Shown piece by piece: positions 1 through 11,231 of a DNA stretch of 64,000 bases. The position numbers and the translations under genes are program-made. The notes under the pieces are model-generated. The model saw only the letters and a program-made list of their open reading frames with translations. It ran no database searches and was not told the DNA's origin. Origin of the DNA: Daucus carota subsp. sativus (taxonomy: Eukaryota; Streptophyta; Magnoliopsida; Apiales; Apiaceae); contig NC_030381.2 of assembly GCF_001625215.2 (NCBI RefSeq), positions 41,228,689-41,292,688 of the forward strand, written 5' to 3'. The stretch's first letter is position 1; each line of letters starts with the position of its first letter.

Positions 1-61
1 TGTAGCGAGCTAATTTTTTGTTATTATTATTGCTAAATTATCTTCACTTTGTTGTTTACAG

Positions 62-715
62 GGATGATATTGAAGCAGATAGCACTGGTAAAGAATCAGA
101 TCTGGTAGAATCTCCTCTGTCTAGAGAGCAATCACCATTCGATCTCGTTGAAACCCAGTGTGGCAAATTTAAAGTCAGAGTTTGAAGGTGAATGTGAAAA
201 CAGTATGATTATATCAGTATTACATGATGATCAGCACATAATTGAAGAACGGTGTAGTCATAAGAACCATTCAATAGAACGAATCGAACTTCTAGAGAGG
301 ATGATCCAGAACTCGATGATCGTGATAGAAGAATCACGGGATTCTCGGGTTTGATTCTCCCCTACATTCTTAAGACACCCTCCATTCTTCTACGAAGGAG
401 TGTTCTACTGTTAGATATGCAAAGAGCGAGCAAGTTAATAATAGTCGGATGTTCTATCATTGTAATGAATGTGATCATTCTTTTCACAATGATCGCCTCT
501 GTCTGTCCCAAAACATCAAGCTAGGAAGAATGGTTAAATTAATGACTGGCAATCAACAACACTTGCATTGGTCGTAAAGTCAAGTAAAAGAAAGAATTCT
601 CGGCTGTACACTTGTGGCAATTGTAATCAGGCTAACAAGTTTAACTTGTTTATAGAATGTCATGGGTGTGGATTTCTTGTCTTCTTCAGTTCTGCAATTA
701 AACTTCTGGTGGAGT
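62..715 (+). pseudogene. Decayed DC1-domain (Cys/His-rich C1) zinc-finger gene, 3' part
   Basis: An intron-like acceptor ends at 61, and the downstream sequence reads as pieces of a plant DC1 (CHP-rich zinc finger) protein spread over several frames. Around 450-575 one frame gives FYHCNECDHSFHND, the Cys-x2-Cys...His spacing of a DC1 finger. Around 600-715 another gives LYTCGNCNQANKFNLF followed by ECHGCGF, a second finger. Upstream, 150-350 encodes an acidic linker with HDDQHIIEE and CSHKNH, also DC1-like. No single frame spans these pieces, and each is closed by stop codons after 20-70 codons. This looks like a broken gene whose 5' part lies outside the window. DC1 proteins are a large plant family linked to stress signalling; this copy is probably non-functional. 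The next gene, HY5, converges on it from the right. Confidence 0.6.
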
Positions 716-1057
716 AGCAACTTCCGAGATCTTCATACATATACTCGACCAGAAATTTGCCATGAACGCATGTAGGCAACAGATTGCACAAGTAATCGAC
801 CAGAAGATCTCATAAGTAGTAGTATTATCTATGCATGAACGCATGTAGGCAACAGATCGGCACTATTATTTTGGACTAGACACCTAGACTACACAACTCA
901 GAAACTAGATTGCCTGATTTTTCCTTGCACCATCAAAATATATGTTGCATGGACAATTAAGAGAAACCTATTAACAACAGTATTTCCAATCTTTCAGAAT
1001 AAAAACATTAGGAACAAGGCTTCTACTATTTTCATTATCTCACGCGAGAGCCAGCAG
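716..1057. other. Convergent intergenic spacer with a short direct repeat
   Basis: This short spacer lies between the DC1 relic and the HY5 stop codon and presumably contains the HY5 3' UTR. A segment of about 26 bp, with core CATGAACGCATGTAGGCAAC, occurs twice, near 761 and 832. No coding potential is visible. Confidence 0.5.
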
Positions 1058-3197
1058 CTACTTCCTCCCATCCTGCCTGCCACCACTTGTAGTATTCTTC
1101 AGTATCTGAAAATTGTTGCAATAGGCAAGGATGAGCAATTACGCAAATCTTATAATTCGATTTGTTGCAGAAACAAGTCCAATGAATTTCTAAAAAGATA
1201 CTCCCTCCGTCCCTTCCAATTGTTATCGTTTAGAATGGAGTGTTCGGCACGCATTTTAAGACTCATATAAAGTATTGTTCCATAGCTTATTTCTAAAATT
1301 TTCTTTTTCTGAATAAAAATCTAATATTTAAATTTTTATTCAGGAAAAAAAAATTATAAAAATAAATTATAGAACTATATTTTATGTGAGTTTTAAAATG
1401 CGTGCCGAGCCTTCCATTCCAAATGATAAGAATTGGAGGGGACGGAGGGAGTACAATTTAGTATATGAAACCAGCATTTCACAAAAAAATTCTTACATAC
1501 ATTGCTGCACATATTACTTACAAATTACACAAAGATATATAGATGTATTTTTTTTCACAAGATATTGTAGCCTTGAGGAAATTAGAATTGGTAACATCTA
1601 CATGATTAATTAGCAAAGGAAATTGAATTCAAGTGGCAAACTAATATTGAATTGGATTCAAACACCATTTATATATTGCACCTATACAGTTTAGTATACT
1701 CTTTTCAGGTTATAAAGATCACTGAGCACAATATTTTCTTACAAAATCTGGGTTGCTCAAATTGCGCCTAAACAGAAGCTGCCCCTAAGTGCATTATTAA
1801 GACTTGAATAAGTTTGCATATTTGAATTGTTTAACAGAATGTCAGCTGTAAAGCACAATTCCAATAGTATCCGAAATGCAAAACTCTGACTATTTTAAGT
1901 GTGTACAAACAGCCATTAAATGCAAGAATGCCCAGAATTTATCATAGAGACGTACATTCAAAAAGGTTTAGGCAAGTTATTAAAGTGATAAATGACCAGG
2001 CGAAGTAATGATGGGATATTTAGGTTGAATAGTTCTAGTTACATAGAATGAGATAAAATACTAGGCTAGGTCATGATGTAATATTGTTACCCTAACAAGA
2101 TTCGAATGGAAGTAGTATTATGATGCACAAGTGTAACTAATTAATGTAAATATAACATACTTGTCTCAGCATATTGTTCTCATTTTGCAAAGTGGACAGC
2201 CTCTCATCAAGCTCAGAGTTTTTCTTCTCCAAATCTTTCACCCTCACTTCCAATTCACTTAAGTATGCCTTCTTCCTTTCCCTTGCTTGTTGAGCAGAAA
2301 CTCTATTTCTTAGCAATCTATAACATACAAACCCAAATTAAAAAAAAAAACTAACTTAGAATAAAAACAAGAACCAAAACTCAAACAAAACTTAGGGAGA
2401 AAAAAAAGGAATTTAATCTGCAAGTCAAGTCGGCCCCATTCAGATCTTGCTAAGCCAAAAAAGAATTCAGAAAATGACATTAGTTTTGTCCAGCTTACCG
2501 CTTTAAACGCTTATTCTCTTTGTCAGCTGGGCTTTTACCCCTCTTTCTAGAACCCTCTCCAGCCCCTTGGACCCGGTCTGGACCACCTTGAGAGCTACCC
2601 TCCCTCCCAGAAGCTGAAACACCAGCTTCTCCAAATTCCGGTACTCTTCTGATCTCTTCATCACTCTCCACACCTTGACAGATCAAATCCAAACTTATCA
2701 AACACTTCACATACTCCCATTTAGCAACAACTTATTATCCTAACCACAAAACATACATATAGCATCAACATAATAATGCTAATTCCAATCAAATCACCAC
2801 CTCTCCAGAAAATTTCACACCCAGATCATGAAAACCCTTCATCTTTAAAACCCATAAGCAAAAACCTCAGATTCTCGAGAAATCAGCATACCCAACTAGA
2901 GATTTACAATAAAGATCCAATCTTTATGATCTAAATTCTAACATCTCATTTAATCATCCTACTCAAACCAAACTAAAAACAAAAGATTCAATCTTTAACA
3001 TCACCTAGCTCAGCAAAGCAAACATTATCAAACTACAATCCCAATGCACAAACACCCACATAAAGATCCACAAAAATAAGCTCATAAAACAAAAAAAAAG
3101 TACCTTCTTTAACTTCAAGTTGAAGAGCAGAGCTAGAAGATCTTTCGCTACTTGATGGTAAGCTCCCTGCAAAAGAACTCGTCGTCGCCTCCAACAT
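1058..3197 (-). CDS. HY5: bZIP transcription factor HY5 (ELONGATED HYPOCOTYL 5)
   Basis: Four exons, complement(join(1058..1105, 2161..2317, 2499..2673, 3104..3197)), encode 157 aa with all introns GT-AG and phases matching. The Ser-rich N-terminus leads into [13 protein letters not shown] (residues about 34-46). This holds the CK2-type acidic site and the VPE/F motif by which COP1 binds HY5. The basic region [19 protein letters not shown] (about 86-104) has the bZIP N-x7-R signature (Asn94, Arg102). The leucine zipper follows to about 142 with heptad leucines. The tail, [15 protein letters not shown], is shorter than the roughly 168-aa Arabidopsis protein and lacks its Gly/Ser end. HY5 is a nuclear activator that binds G-box/ACE elements and promotes photomorphogenesis; COP1 targets it for degradation in the dark. 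The intact COP1 motif separates it from HY5-like variants without it. The third intron (1106-2160) carries a Stowaway-like MITE. ATG at 3195-3197 is the first in the exon. Confidence 0.96.
1201..1451. mobile_element. Stowaway-like MITE in HY5 intron 3
   Basis: This is a 251-bp non-coding element with terminal inverted repeats CTCCCTCCGTCCC... and ...GGGACGGAGGGAG, flanked by the dinucleotide TA on both sides (1199-1200 and 1452-1453). The inner arms also pair (AATGGAGTGTTCGGCACGCA against its complement near 1400-1420), so the element folds into a long hairpin. This TIR and TA target define Stowaway (Tc1/mariner) MITEs. The insertion is inside an intron and does not touch the splice sites. 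Confidence 0.88.
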
Positions 3198-4971
3198 TTT
3201 TCTACAAAATCATACGATACATACACATCTATATATTTATCGAATATAGTGATTGATACAAACGGTGGACAAAATAGAGATGTAAGAAAAGAGCGGGACA
3301 TTAATGTTACTATGTTACAAGCAGATAAAGAAACATAGAAAGTGTTTTCAGATTATCACAGCCGTTGGATTGCTTTTGATCGGATGGTTGGAAAGAGTTT
3401 GTCGTGGAAGCACTAGAGCCACATCTACGAGGGTCGATCAAAAGGATGGAGTGCATGGATCGTGGATGGATAGTAGCCGTTGGATGAGATTTGTATCGTA
3501 CGGTCAGTGAGATGTGGAAGGGGATGCAATGATTTTGGACCAGTATCAGTGTATCGGTATGGTGGTTTTGTCGAGGTTTATGAATCATAAATGTAATATT
3601 TGGCCGTGGGATATTTTCGGTTTTGTCAATAAACGAGTGTCAAGGATTGCATGGAATATGAGTATTTGTTTCTGTGTTCTCAATATTTTTGATTTATTAC
3701 AAAAAATTCAACTAATTTTTAAAAATATATTATTTTATTTTGATAATAAAATTTGATTCATGAATTTTTTTTAATAAATTGTGAAGTGATAAATCAATCA
3801 ATCAGTTTCAACTCCTAATTTCTAGGATCATGATTTCCCTCTATTTATTGAGCTACAAAGTTACTATAAATTATCTTTTTTTTAATATTTAAATGAATAT
3901 CTCATAATATTGATCGATATCCATAAAATAAAATCTATTTTATAACACATTTTGTTATAACTTTATGTTTGGAACTCTTCATCTTCACTTGTATCTCATA
4001 CTGAAATGCAATCTTTTTTAAACATTTGTTGAACTCAGGCTTGCTTGGAATGACAATTTGATCGATCGAAACGAGTTTAGTATAATAAAATTCGAACTTG
4101 ATTTTCTTTAACAAATCCGAATTCAGGACTCAATTGCATCTTGATTTTCACAAACTCCAGTGAGGAATTATTAACATCTAATTCGAGTTAAAATGCTTAT
4201 GGGTCTGACGATTTTGAAATTGTTGAGATTGGATTAGAGATTAGAGAAAGCGATTAGAGAAGGTGATGGATCAGCCTTCTAAATATGAAATTATTAATGA
4301 AATAAGGCCATCATTAATATATAATGTAGCATTTTACTCATAAGATGCCGGATCAGTAGCGTTTTGTAAGGTTTTTCAGACGTAAACGCTAACATGATCT
4401 GATGTCTTCTTCTAAAAATCAAAACACCCAATTGTCCATCATTAATAAATAGTATATAAAGCAATTTTTTTAACTATGTTATTTTGGAAATCATTACTTG
4501 TGGGTTTTGTGATATATAGAGACTTTTCTCTATTCAACATGAATAACCTTAAAAACAAATTCACATAAACAATATTATTATGTCACTTAAAAAATTGGCG
4601 ATCCTATTCAAACAAATATTAAAAAAATATTATTTAGGGATATATTATTAATAATCTTGCTTAAAATTATGTCAAAGAGCAAACAAAAATTTAAAATTAT
4701 TAGAGCCATTTTTAATTAATTCCGTACAACTCTACTTGTATTTCATATTACCGAACTTCATAACTATAAAAAAAAACATTATTTGCTTATAAGAAAAGAA
4801 TCTGATTACATCAGGATCGACTTCTCATGGTAATATAACAATGACAGCTTAATGCCCAACTCTAAACTGCGACATGAAACCATGAAGCCACAAATATATT
4901 TAAGGTATATTAAAATGAATACTATATGCTTTTTATTTTACAAGAATTGAACCACCAACAAAAACGTGCAT
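3198..4971. other. HY5 upstream region and spacer to the MASS gene
   Basis: About 1.8 kb of mostly AT-rich sequence lies between the HY5 start codon and the stop codon of the next minus-strand gene. It should hold the HY5 promoter and 5' UTR, at about 3200-3700 where GC content is higher, and the 3' UTR of the MASS gene near 4970. Short open frames here (for example 3304-3510 and 3310-3588) overlap on opposite strands and resemble no family. No repeat with clear ends was found. Confidence 0.5.
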
Positions 4972-5319
4972 TTATAATTTTTTGTTCCCAAGCTTAAAGC
5001 TGAACTTGTTTGCAGGAGGTTTTCCCGAAGCCGAGAGAGACTTTGTAGGCGAAGATGGTTTAGTTGTCACTGGTGTAGAATAACTTCTTGAATAAACCAA
5101 AGGTGCAATACCATCTTCTCCTTCAACATTATTGTTGACGATCATCCCAGCTCCTCCTATACTATAACAATGCCTCAATTCTGGATTACCTGATCCTCCA
5201 TTTCCTCCGTCCCTTCGGAGAATGATGTCTATTTCCTCCGGTAACAGCTTGTCGTCCCACACGACACCGGAGGATCCCTGCCTTCGGAATGACTTTGTAG
5301 ACCTTTGTAGACCAGCCAT
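4972..5319 (-). CDS. MASS-family protein (MAPK kinase substrate, At1g80180-like)
   Basis: This single-exon gene encodes 115 aa and starts MAGLQRSTKSFRRQGSSGVV, the hallmark N-terminus of the small plant family annotated as MAPK kinase substrate protein At1g80180 or MASS (MAPK substrates in the stomatal lineage). An acidic LPEEID stretch follows at about residues 26-31. The C-terminal half contains two Ser/Thr-Pro sites, YSTP near 80 and PSSPTK near 90, fitting proline-directed phosphorylation by MAP kinases. The protein ends in a conserved-looking basic segment, KFSFKLGNKKL. No membrane segment or enzyme domain is visible. Family members are phosphorylated by MPK3/6 and can affect stomatal patterning when overproduced; that role here is inferred from similarity. 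The start follows a stop-rich leader, and the length matches the family. Confidence 0.88.
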   Translation of the reverse strand: MAGLQRSTKSFRRQGSSGVVWDDKLLPEEIDIILRRDGGNGGSGNPELRHCYSIGGAGMIVNNNVEGEDGIAPLVYSRSYSTPVTTKPSSPTKSLSASGKPPANKFSFKLGNKKL

Positions 5320-6061
5320 GTTATGTTACTACAAGTCTACAACAGAATGAATCTCAAAGATGCTAGTTAGTTGAGACTTGAGAGTTTGCTTGTTGCATGT
5401 TTTATATAGAGAAAGTGATCAAGGAAAGAGGACAGAAGATGGTATATAAGTATGGTTCCATGCAAAGACTTGCGGCAAAAGAATATGCCCTGAGCAAACA
5501 CTCAGAGTCAAGGACCACATGTTGTCAAAATAAAATTAAAAGGACTATAGTTTTGTCCGACAAAGCCAAAAAAAATATTGCAAGGAGGTATTAAAATGCA
5601 GTTCAGCTCCTCAAGATACTTGAATGTATCAATACTCTAACAAGCTCTGTTATTTGCTGTCTTGTCTGTTATCCAACAGCCACTAGGAAATATGAGCAAA
5701 GAGGTTAGCCCTGAACAAAGTTTGCTTTGTAAATTTCGGTTTGTGAACAGTTGATTGATTATACTAAAATCCACAAGCATTAAATACCAAAATTGTTGCA
5801 AAACAGCAAACCCGGAGAATTTTTGTTTTTCATACTTGCCACGGGCATAATAGAAGTCTTAGCAGCCAATGCAAAAATCCCTGACAGAAGCAGCAAACTT
5901 TTAAAGCACCACATTGAACAACAAATCTTGCTGCTGAATATAGAAGAGACAACATATGAATCATAAACTACATGATTTCAGGTCTTTTCCATTCCCCTTT
6001 CCCCACAAGATTATTGTAACGCAAGCTTTTAAAACGCAAAAATACCAGTGCTGCGCAATTT
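5320..6061. other. Spacer: MASS 5' region and WDL5 3' UTR
   Basis: This stretch contains the presumed promoter and 5' UTR of the minus-strand MASS gene (about 5320-5600) and the 3' UTR of WDL5 (up to 6061). The open frame at 5397-5594 has no recognisable features. Confidence 0.45.
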
Positions 6062-7111
6062 TTAGTCCTCGGTTGCAACAGATTCCTCTCCCGAAATTAT
6101 CTGCGTCTGGTATTCAACTTCAGGTGCACAACTGGGTAATTGTTGACTCTGACTTGGCTCTGTATTTGGGGTTACCTCATGATTAGTGCAAGATGCACTC
6201 TCATCACAAGTATTTGATAAGGCTAGTTCAGGAGAAATCGACTTGTCCTTCTCACTGGTCGAGGCAGCTTTATGAGATCCAGCCTTGGTTCTTTCACTTG
6301 ATAAGCTGGTCCTTTCAGATGGCAGTTTTGGAAGAGACTTGCGTGTCGGCTTCTTTACAGGGACAGGAGAATGTGCTTTATTAGGATTATTTTGAGAAAT
6401 TTTCTCATCCATACTTAGCCGACTAAATGGCAAACTGCGCCTATTGTTTTCCTGAGAATCTCTGCTGGGTGAATCCTTCTTTCGAGCAAATTTTGGAGAT
6501 TTTGCTCTTGTTGTTGGTATCTACATTATGAAATGCGGAAAACACATCAAGTCAGTCATTTTCACCAGTCATGATATAAAAATACACATATGCTAAAGTT
6601 CTATAATTGCTACTGGATGAACATTTTACTGGAGAAAGTATTCCATCTCGTAACCTACTAATTTCAATTATCATCTTCACATAATCCTGGGACGATATAT
6701 TTTTCTACAATTATCTACTCTATTTGATCCTCAACTTATCTCATGGACTACACCTCAAACACTTGCTACTTTATTTCCATGGGATTATTAATACCTACAC
6801 AGAGGGTGGGATTAAATAGTCCCTAAAATGAACTAAAAGTGATCAATATTAGTCCAGGAGATTGTTGTAAAGGATTTAGTGTCACAAAATTAGTACGAAT
6901 TTTAATAACCCCAAGGTTATATTCCATGCAAACAATCATAACGTAGATGTCTAACAATAATTACATAACATTCATTTTAAAAAAAATCTTGATTAACCAA
7001 CACTAGAATGATGTGACTTACAGAACACAGTTGGCGACTTGCAGTGGGTTTCACCCCAAAAAGGTGCAATAATTATGCTAATGTGGTGGTAGGGTCCTAT
7101 TAATTTAATAT

Positions 7112-7146
<35 letters not shown>

Positions 7147-9567
7147 TTATTTATTTGTACAAGCATGTAACCCGTGCGATGCATGGCTGTATTTTAATAG
7201 TTAATAATTTTTTATATGGCTTTAAATTAATATGTTGTTGGCGGATTCAAACCTTAGAGTTCTAGTAAAATCTTAGTGAAACATAAAAAAATTCAATCTA
7301 ACACTTCTCATCAATTTGATTATGTGATCTAACAGTTATAATGCACTTTATTGGACTACAAACAAACGACCAAACTTTTGCATTTTTAGCTTTAATAATA
7401 TAGTATAGACGTATAGTAAGTGTATAATATATATAATGTGTGGAGAAGCATAGAGAAACGGATGAGAACAGATGTTTGGATATTTATATATCTACTATGT
7501 AATAATATACAAGGGAATGTCGAAATATTGTTGGGAGAAACCAAATATATGAGATTTATATCTTTATTAATTAATAAGTTGACTAGTTACTAGTCGATTG
7601 TCCATGACCAGTCTACTAGTTGCCCAGCCGCACCTCCATCGACTCAACTCAACTCCATGCACCAAACAAAGAAAGGATTAAACCCTCTCCCTTTACCTCG
7701 CCTAAACTATCCCATCCCATCCCAACCAAACCCTTTTCAACCCCCAATACAAGCACACCCAACAGACTACTATGTTTTGTCATCATTGTTATTTATATGC
7801 ATTGTTAGATAAATTACAAAAGAATAGACGTATAGTTCTTTGACTCAAAATTGTGTAACCTTCTCTATATTCAAAGTACTAAAGAACCAGGCAGTGAATA
7901 CAGTTAATTACCGTGGATTTATTAAGGATATGCAACAAGATAGACTATATTACATCATGTAGATACTTGATATGTACTTGAGAATTTTCCTTTCACATTA
8001 AAATTTATGCGTTACCTTCTTCAACTCAGCTTTAGGAGGTGGAGGCTCTTGATAAAAGCTTGGCAAGGGCGTAGCTTTAAATTTCAAGCTCTTCCTCAAG
8101 TTCTTAATTTCAGCTTCTTGATTTTCCTGTTCAGAATCAAAAACAAAAAAAGCAGAAAAATTAAAACTGGCACGTAGAGCAGTCTAAAAGCACTGAAATC
8201 AAGTATTTTTAAAGCGGTACCTTAGATCTAGCTTGCAGGGTGTTCTCCTCTTGTTCCTTGGCTTGGATTTTTTCCTCAAGTTTAGAATAGTACTAATGAC
8301 CATAACAATTGCAACTGTAAGCCAATGACAGATTAATGATTATGACTAATGTGACCAAGTAAAACTAACCTCTCTTCTTTTCTCAGCTCTTTCATTACAC
8401 TTGAAACTGAAACCATAAGATGGTAGAGTTCCCAGTCTTTTGGTTTTACTATCTCCTGCTCCCGAACTTCTATGTAATATTAAGGATACACTGATAACTG
8501 AATTCACAAAACATAAGAAATCCATACTAGGTATGCAATAACCAACTCATATGTTCCCAAAGGATGAATACAGTATGTACATATACTGGCAAAATAGGAT
8601 ACGAAGATGAATGAGTGCTTCCTTCTGCTTTATCTGGACCAACTATTTTCTGTGTCTCCCTTTTAGGCTTTTCCCTGCAGGTCAAATATTAAAATTAACT
8701 TACAAGGTATCTGCGAATTTTGTGCCCAACTACACACGCTAATACCACAATTACAACTGTCACGAACATACATAAGGCCTTCTGATTCAGACAACTTCGT
8801 CCTTGATGACGGTGCACTAGACTTTTCAGAGTGCTGAAAGAAAACAATAATGTGTTACAACAGAAGTAGAAAGATTAGATATCCTAACCACTTTTCAAAA
8901 ACAAAACAAAAATTTTGGTTTAAAGAAACATGAAATTGGTTTAGTATTGATCATGCCTTAGTTACACGAGCCTTAATTTGCATAGGGGCTGGCTTTGTCT
9001 TGCTTTCAGAAATATGCTTGTCATTAATTTGTGTATTCTTTGTCCTAAGAGCAAATGGTTGTTTCCGTTGTGAATCAACAGTGGCAGAAGCACTTAAAAC
9101 AGGAGTTGCTTGTGACTCAATGCCATTTCCAATCTTTTTCTCGCGTTTCCCTGAAGAAGATTTTTGGTTTGAAGGCTTCCCATTCACGACATTGCTTACA
9201 TCCCTCTGCAATGCAGAATCCTCTGACTCCTTTCTTTCTCCCATTCCAAGATCCTAAATTGATATACTAAGTATTAAACTAAAGTAAGATAACATTATTA
9301 GACCAGATTGTTTGTTCAGAAACATAATACCTTGGATTCACTCAGGCTATCAATATCCTCACGCGTCATTTCCTCATCCTCAGTGAAGGACCTGTTACTT
9401 AATTTCAACGAACCTTCAAAACTCCTGTTTATTCGTTCAATGTCTGAGCCATTTCCTTCCTCTAAAGATGCATCGTCATCGAACTTAGCTGGATGTTTTT
9501 CATGGTCTTCAGTTTCGCTACTTATTCCATTCCTGGACACAACTATAACATTATCAGCATCCATCAT
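6062..9567 (-). CDS. WDL5: WVD2-like microtubule-associated protein (TPX2 family, WDL5-type)
   Basis: The model is complement(join(6062..6520, 8016..8126, 8221..8292, 8370..8469, 8603..8674, 8772..8833, 8957..9253, 9331..9567)), 469 aa, with all exon phases consistent. The TPX2/KLEEK domain lies at about residues 235-320 ([45 protein letters not shown], then [19 protein letters not shown]). The N-terminal half is acidic and Ser-rich; the C-terminus is basic and Ser/Pro-rich. Such proteins bind and bundle cortical microtubules and shape cell elongation. The intron at 8834-8956 starts with GC. The intron at 8470-8602 has U12-type signals, and only its GTATCC donor keeps the frame. The last intron (6521-8015) holds a CA microsatellite and a Helitron remnant. 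A 5' UTR exon probably lies near 10320-10430, with its acceptor just upstream of the coding exon at about 9594. ATG at 9565-9567 is the first in frame; the next codon is also ATG. Confidence 0.9.
7114..7143. repeat. (AC)n microsatellite
   Basis: About 15 uninterrupted AC units lie in the long last intron of WDL5, directly beside the Helitron-like remnant. It is a likely polymorphic marker; no function is implied. Confidence 0.95.
7160..7409 (-). mobile_element. Short non-autonomous Helitron-like remnant
   Basis: Read on the minus strand, the segment starts at 7409 with TCTATACTATATTATTAAAG, a typical plant Helitron 5' end. It ends near 7160 with an imperfect hairpin (CCATGC, loop, GCACGG) about 10 nt before CTTG. 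The canonical end is CTAG, so this terminus is degenerate. The 250 bp between encode nothing. There is no target duplication, as expected for Helitrons. Confidence 0.6.
8470..8602 (-). other. Probable U12-type (minor spliceosome) intron of WDL5
   Basis: This 133-nt intron lies between the exon ending in the Ser-rich linker and the exon starting SSGAGDSK. On the minus strand its donor is GTATCCTA (U12 consensus RTATCCTT). The sequence ATCCTTAAT (consensus TTCCTTRAY) ends about nine bases before the CATAG acceptor, within the usual U12 window. A U2-type donor tried here (GTATAT, 16 nt further on) shifts the frame of the TPX2 domain, whereas GTATCC restores it. Confidence 0.72.
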
Positions 9568-10806
9568 CTGCTGCAAGTTCACAACTTCCCACCTGGAAAA
9601 TCACAAATTGCTTATAAAATGATCATATATGAACATATATAAAGTGTCGTTAAACACTCTCCCATAAGCAACAGATCACTGGATTAACATATGCAGTCAT
9701 ATTCACATTGTTTCATCTTTTGAGGAAAGGCACTATTAAAATTCATACATATCCAAAGAATAAAAAGACAATAAACAGAATTGGAGTCTGCAAATGCTAT
9801 ATGCTAATGATCCAGCAGCATTTCAACACATTAAACCATAACAAACAAGCTTAACAGATAAAACAATAATATAAAAACATTTCATAAATGGGGTTACACA
9901 TTGCCAAACCAGACCTAATTCTTCTAAACCCATTATAAAGAAAAGACCATATCTTGGCGCTTTAAGAATGAATCCAATACACAAACTGGTAGCATTACAA
10001 AGAAATCGAGCATTTCAGAAAATAAACTTGAAAACAAATTCTAATCCAATCCATCTAGATACAAACACATGTAAGCATATATAACATAAAAGCTAAATGC
10101 AGTATACTACTAGATCTTCAACACAAGCAAAAGATCCAAAACCAAAACTACCCAGATTCAAGTAAAACAAAAAGGGGTTGAATTTCACAGTGTTCATAAT
10201 CTAAAACACATAGCAACCAACCCACTAGATCTGTTGAAATGCAGAGTTTACAATGCTGATGCTGCAGATTAAAGAAAGAACATATACATACAAAAAATAT
10301 ATATAAAAAGTGACTGACCCAAGTTGAGAAACCTTAAAAAGGTTTGATCTTTGGTGTGTAAGAGTGAAATGCAAGAGGGGGCACTACTTCTGTAGGAAAG
10401 GTGTTTGTATTAATGCCGCTCTTCGGACAGAGATGGTAAAAGTGAGACTTCTAGAAGAGTGTCACTCGTTTAGTACAGTTCTGGACTGAGACAGAAATTG
10501 TTGATTTTTTATTTTTCATACATTATTTTTTGGTGAAATGATTTATTGCAAATTTTAAATTTGTATGGATTTTTTTCATTTGTCGAGTTCACGCTGTTTT
10601 TATGGTGAGTTATTTAAAAGTGAATTTGAATTTAAAAATATTTTACAACTATATCCTGTGCAATAATTTTATCTAAAGATATTTTATTTGTCACATACAT
10701 ACAATAATATTTAGTAAAGTGTTAATTAAGTAACTAAAGATTTGCAGAATGATATAATATGCTTAAATAAAATATTAATTTTAGTTTACTAATAATTTGA
10801 TTAACA
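9568..10806. other. WDL5 5' UTR, first intron and promoter
   Basis: The minus-strand 5' leader lies here. A splice acceptor sits just above the coding exon (near 9595). A probable donor (GGGTCAGTCAC on the minus strand) lies near 10319, leaving a leader exon of roughly 110 bp up to about 10430. The intron is AT-rich and carries no visible element. Promoter sequence follows to the MITE at 10807. Confidence 0.5.
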
Positions 10807-11221
10807 GAGTCAAGTTCTATGGAGTACAAAAGAAATTGGAGTATTGGAGTACAAGATTCATAAAATATAATCTAGTCATTTGAATCTTAATTTTTTTTTT
10901 CTACAATATTTGTAAACATTCCACAACCTGCAGATTATCTTTTACAACATAAACATTGTAATCAAAAGATAGAACAGTTACTTTTATAAATCGTAGGACA
11001 TTATGTTCTGCAATATAACTTATAAGCATAACAACAATCTTAATGCTTGTTAAAGTTGAAAGATATTAATGATTAATTGACAATTATATTTAATACTACA
11101 TATAAATGATAAATTATATATAAATTTGGATAATAAAAGTAATTATTTATGATTAAACTAAAAAATTATGATTTGTACTCCAATACTCCAATGTTTTTAT
11201 GTACTTCATAGAACTTAACTC
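10807..11221. mobile_element. Mutator-like MITE with 10-bp target duplication
   Basis: This 415-bp non-coding element has long inverted ends. The left end reads GAGTCAAGTTCTATGGAGTAC; the right end read in reverse is GAGTTAAGTTCTATGAAGTAC. Pairing continues through GGAGTATTGGAGTACAA, about 50 bp in all. Both sides are flanked by TTGATTAACA (10797-10806 and 11222-11231). Long TIRs and a 9-10-bp target duplication point to the Mutator superfamily. Confidence 0.88.
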
Positions 11222-11231
11222 TTGATTAACA

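Noticed and set aside
7620-7808. Open frame with [14 protein letters not shown]
   Set aside because: It lies inside the last WDL5 intron, has no upstream gene structure and resembles no known protein.
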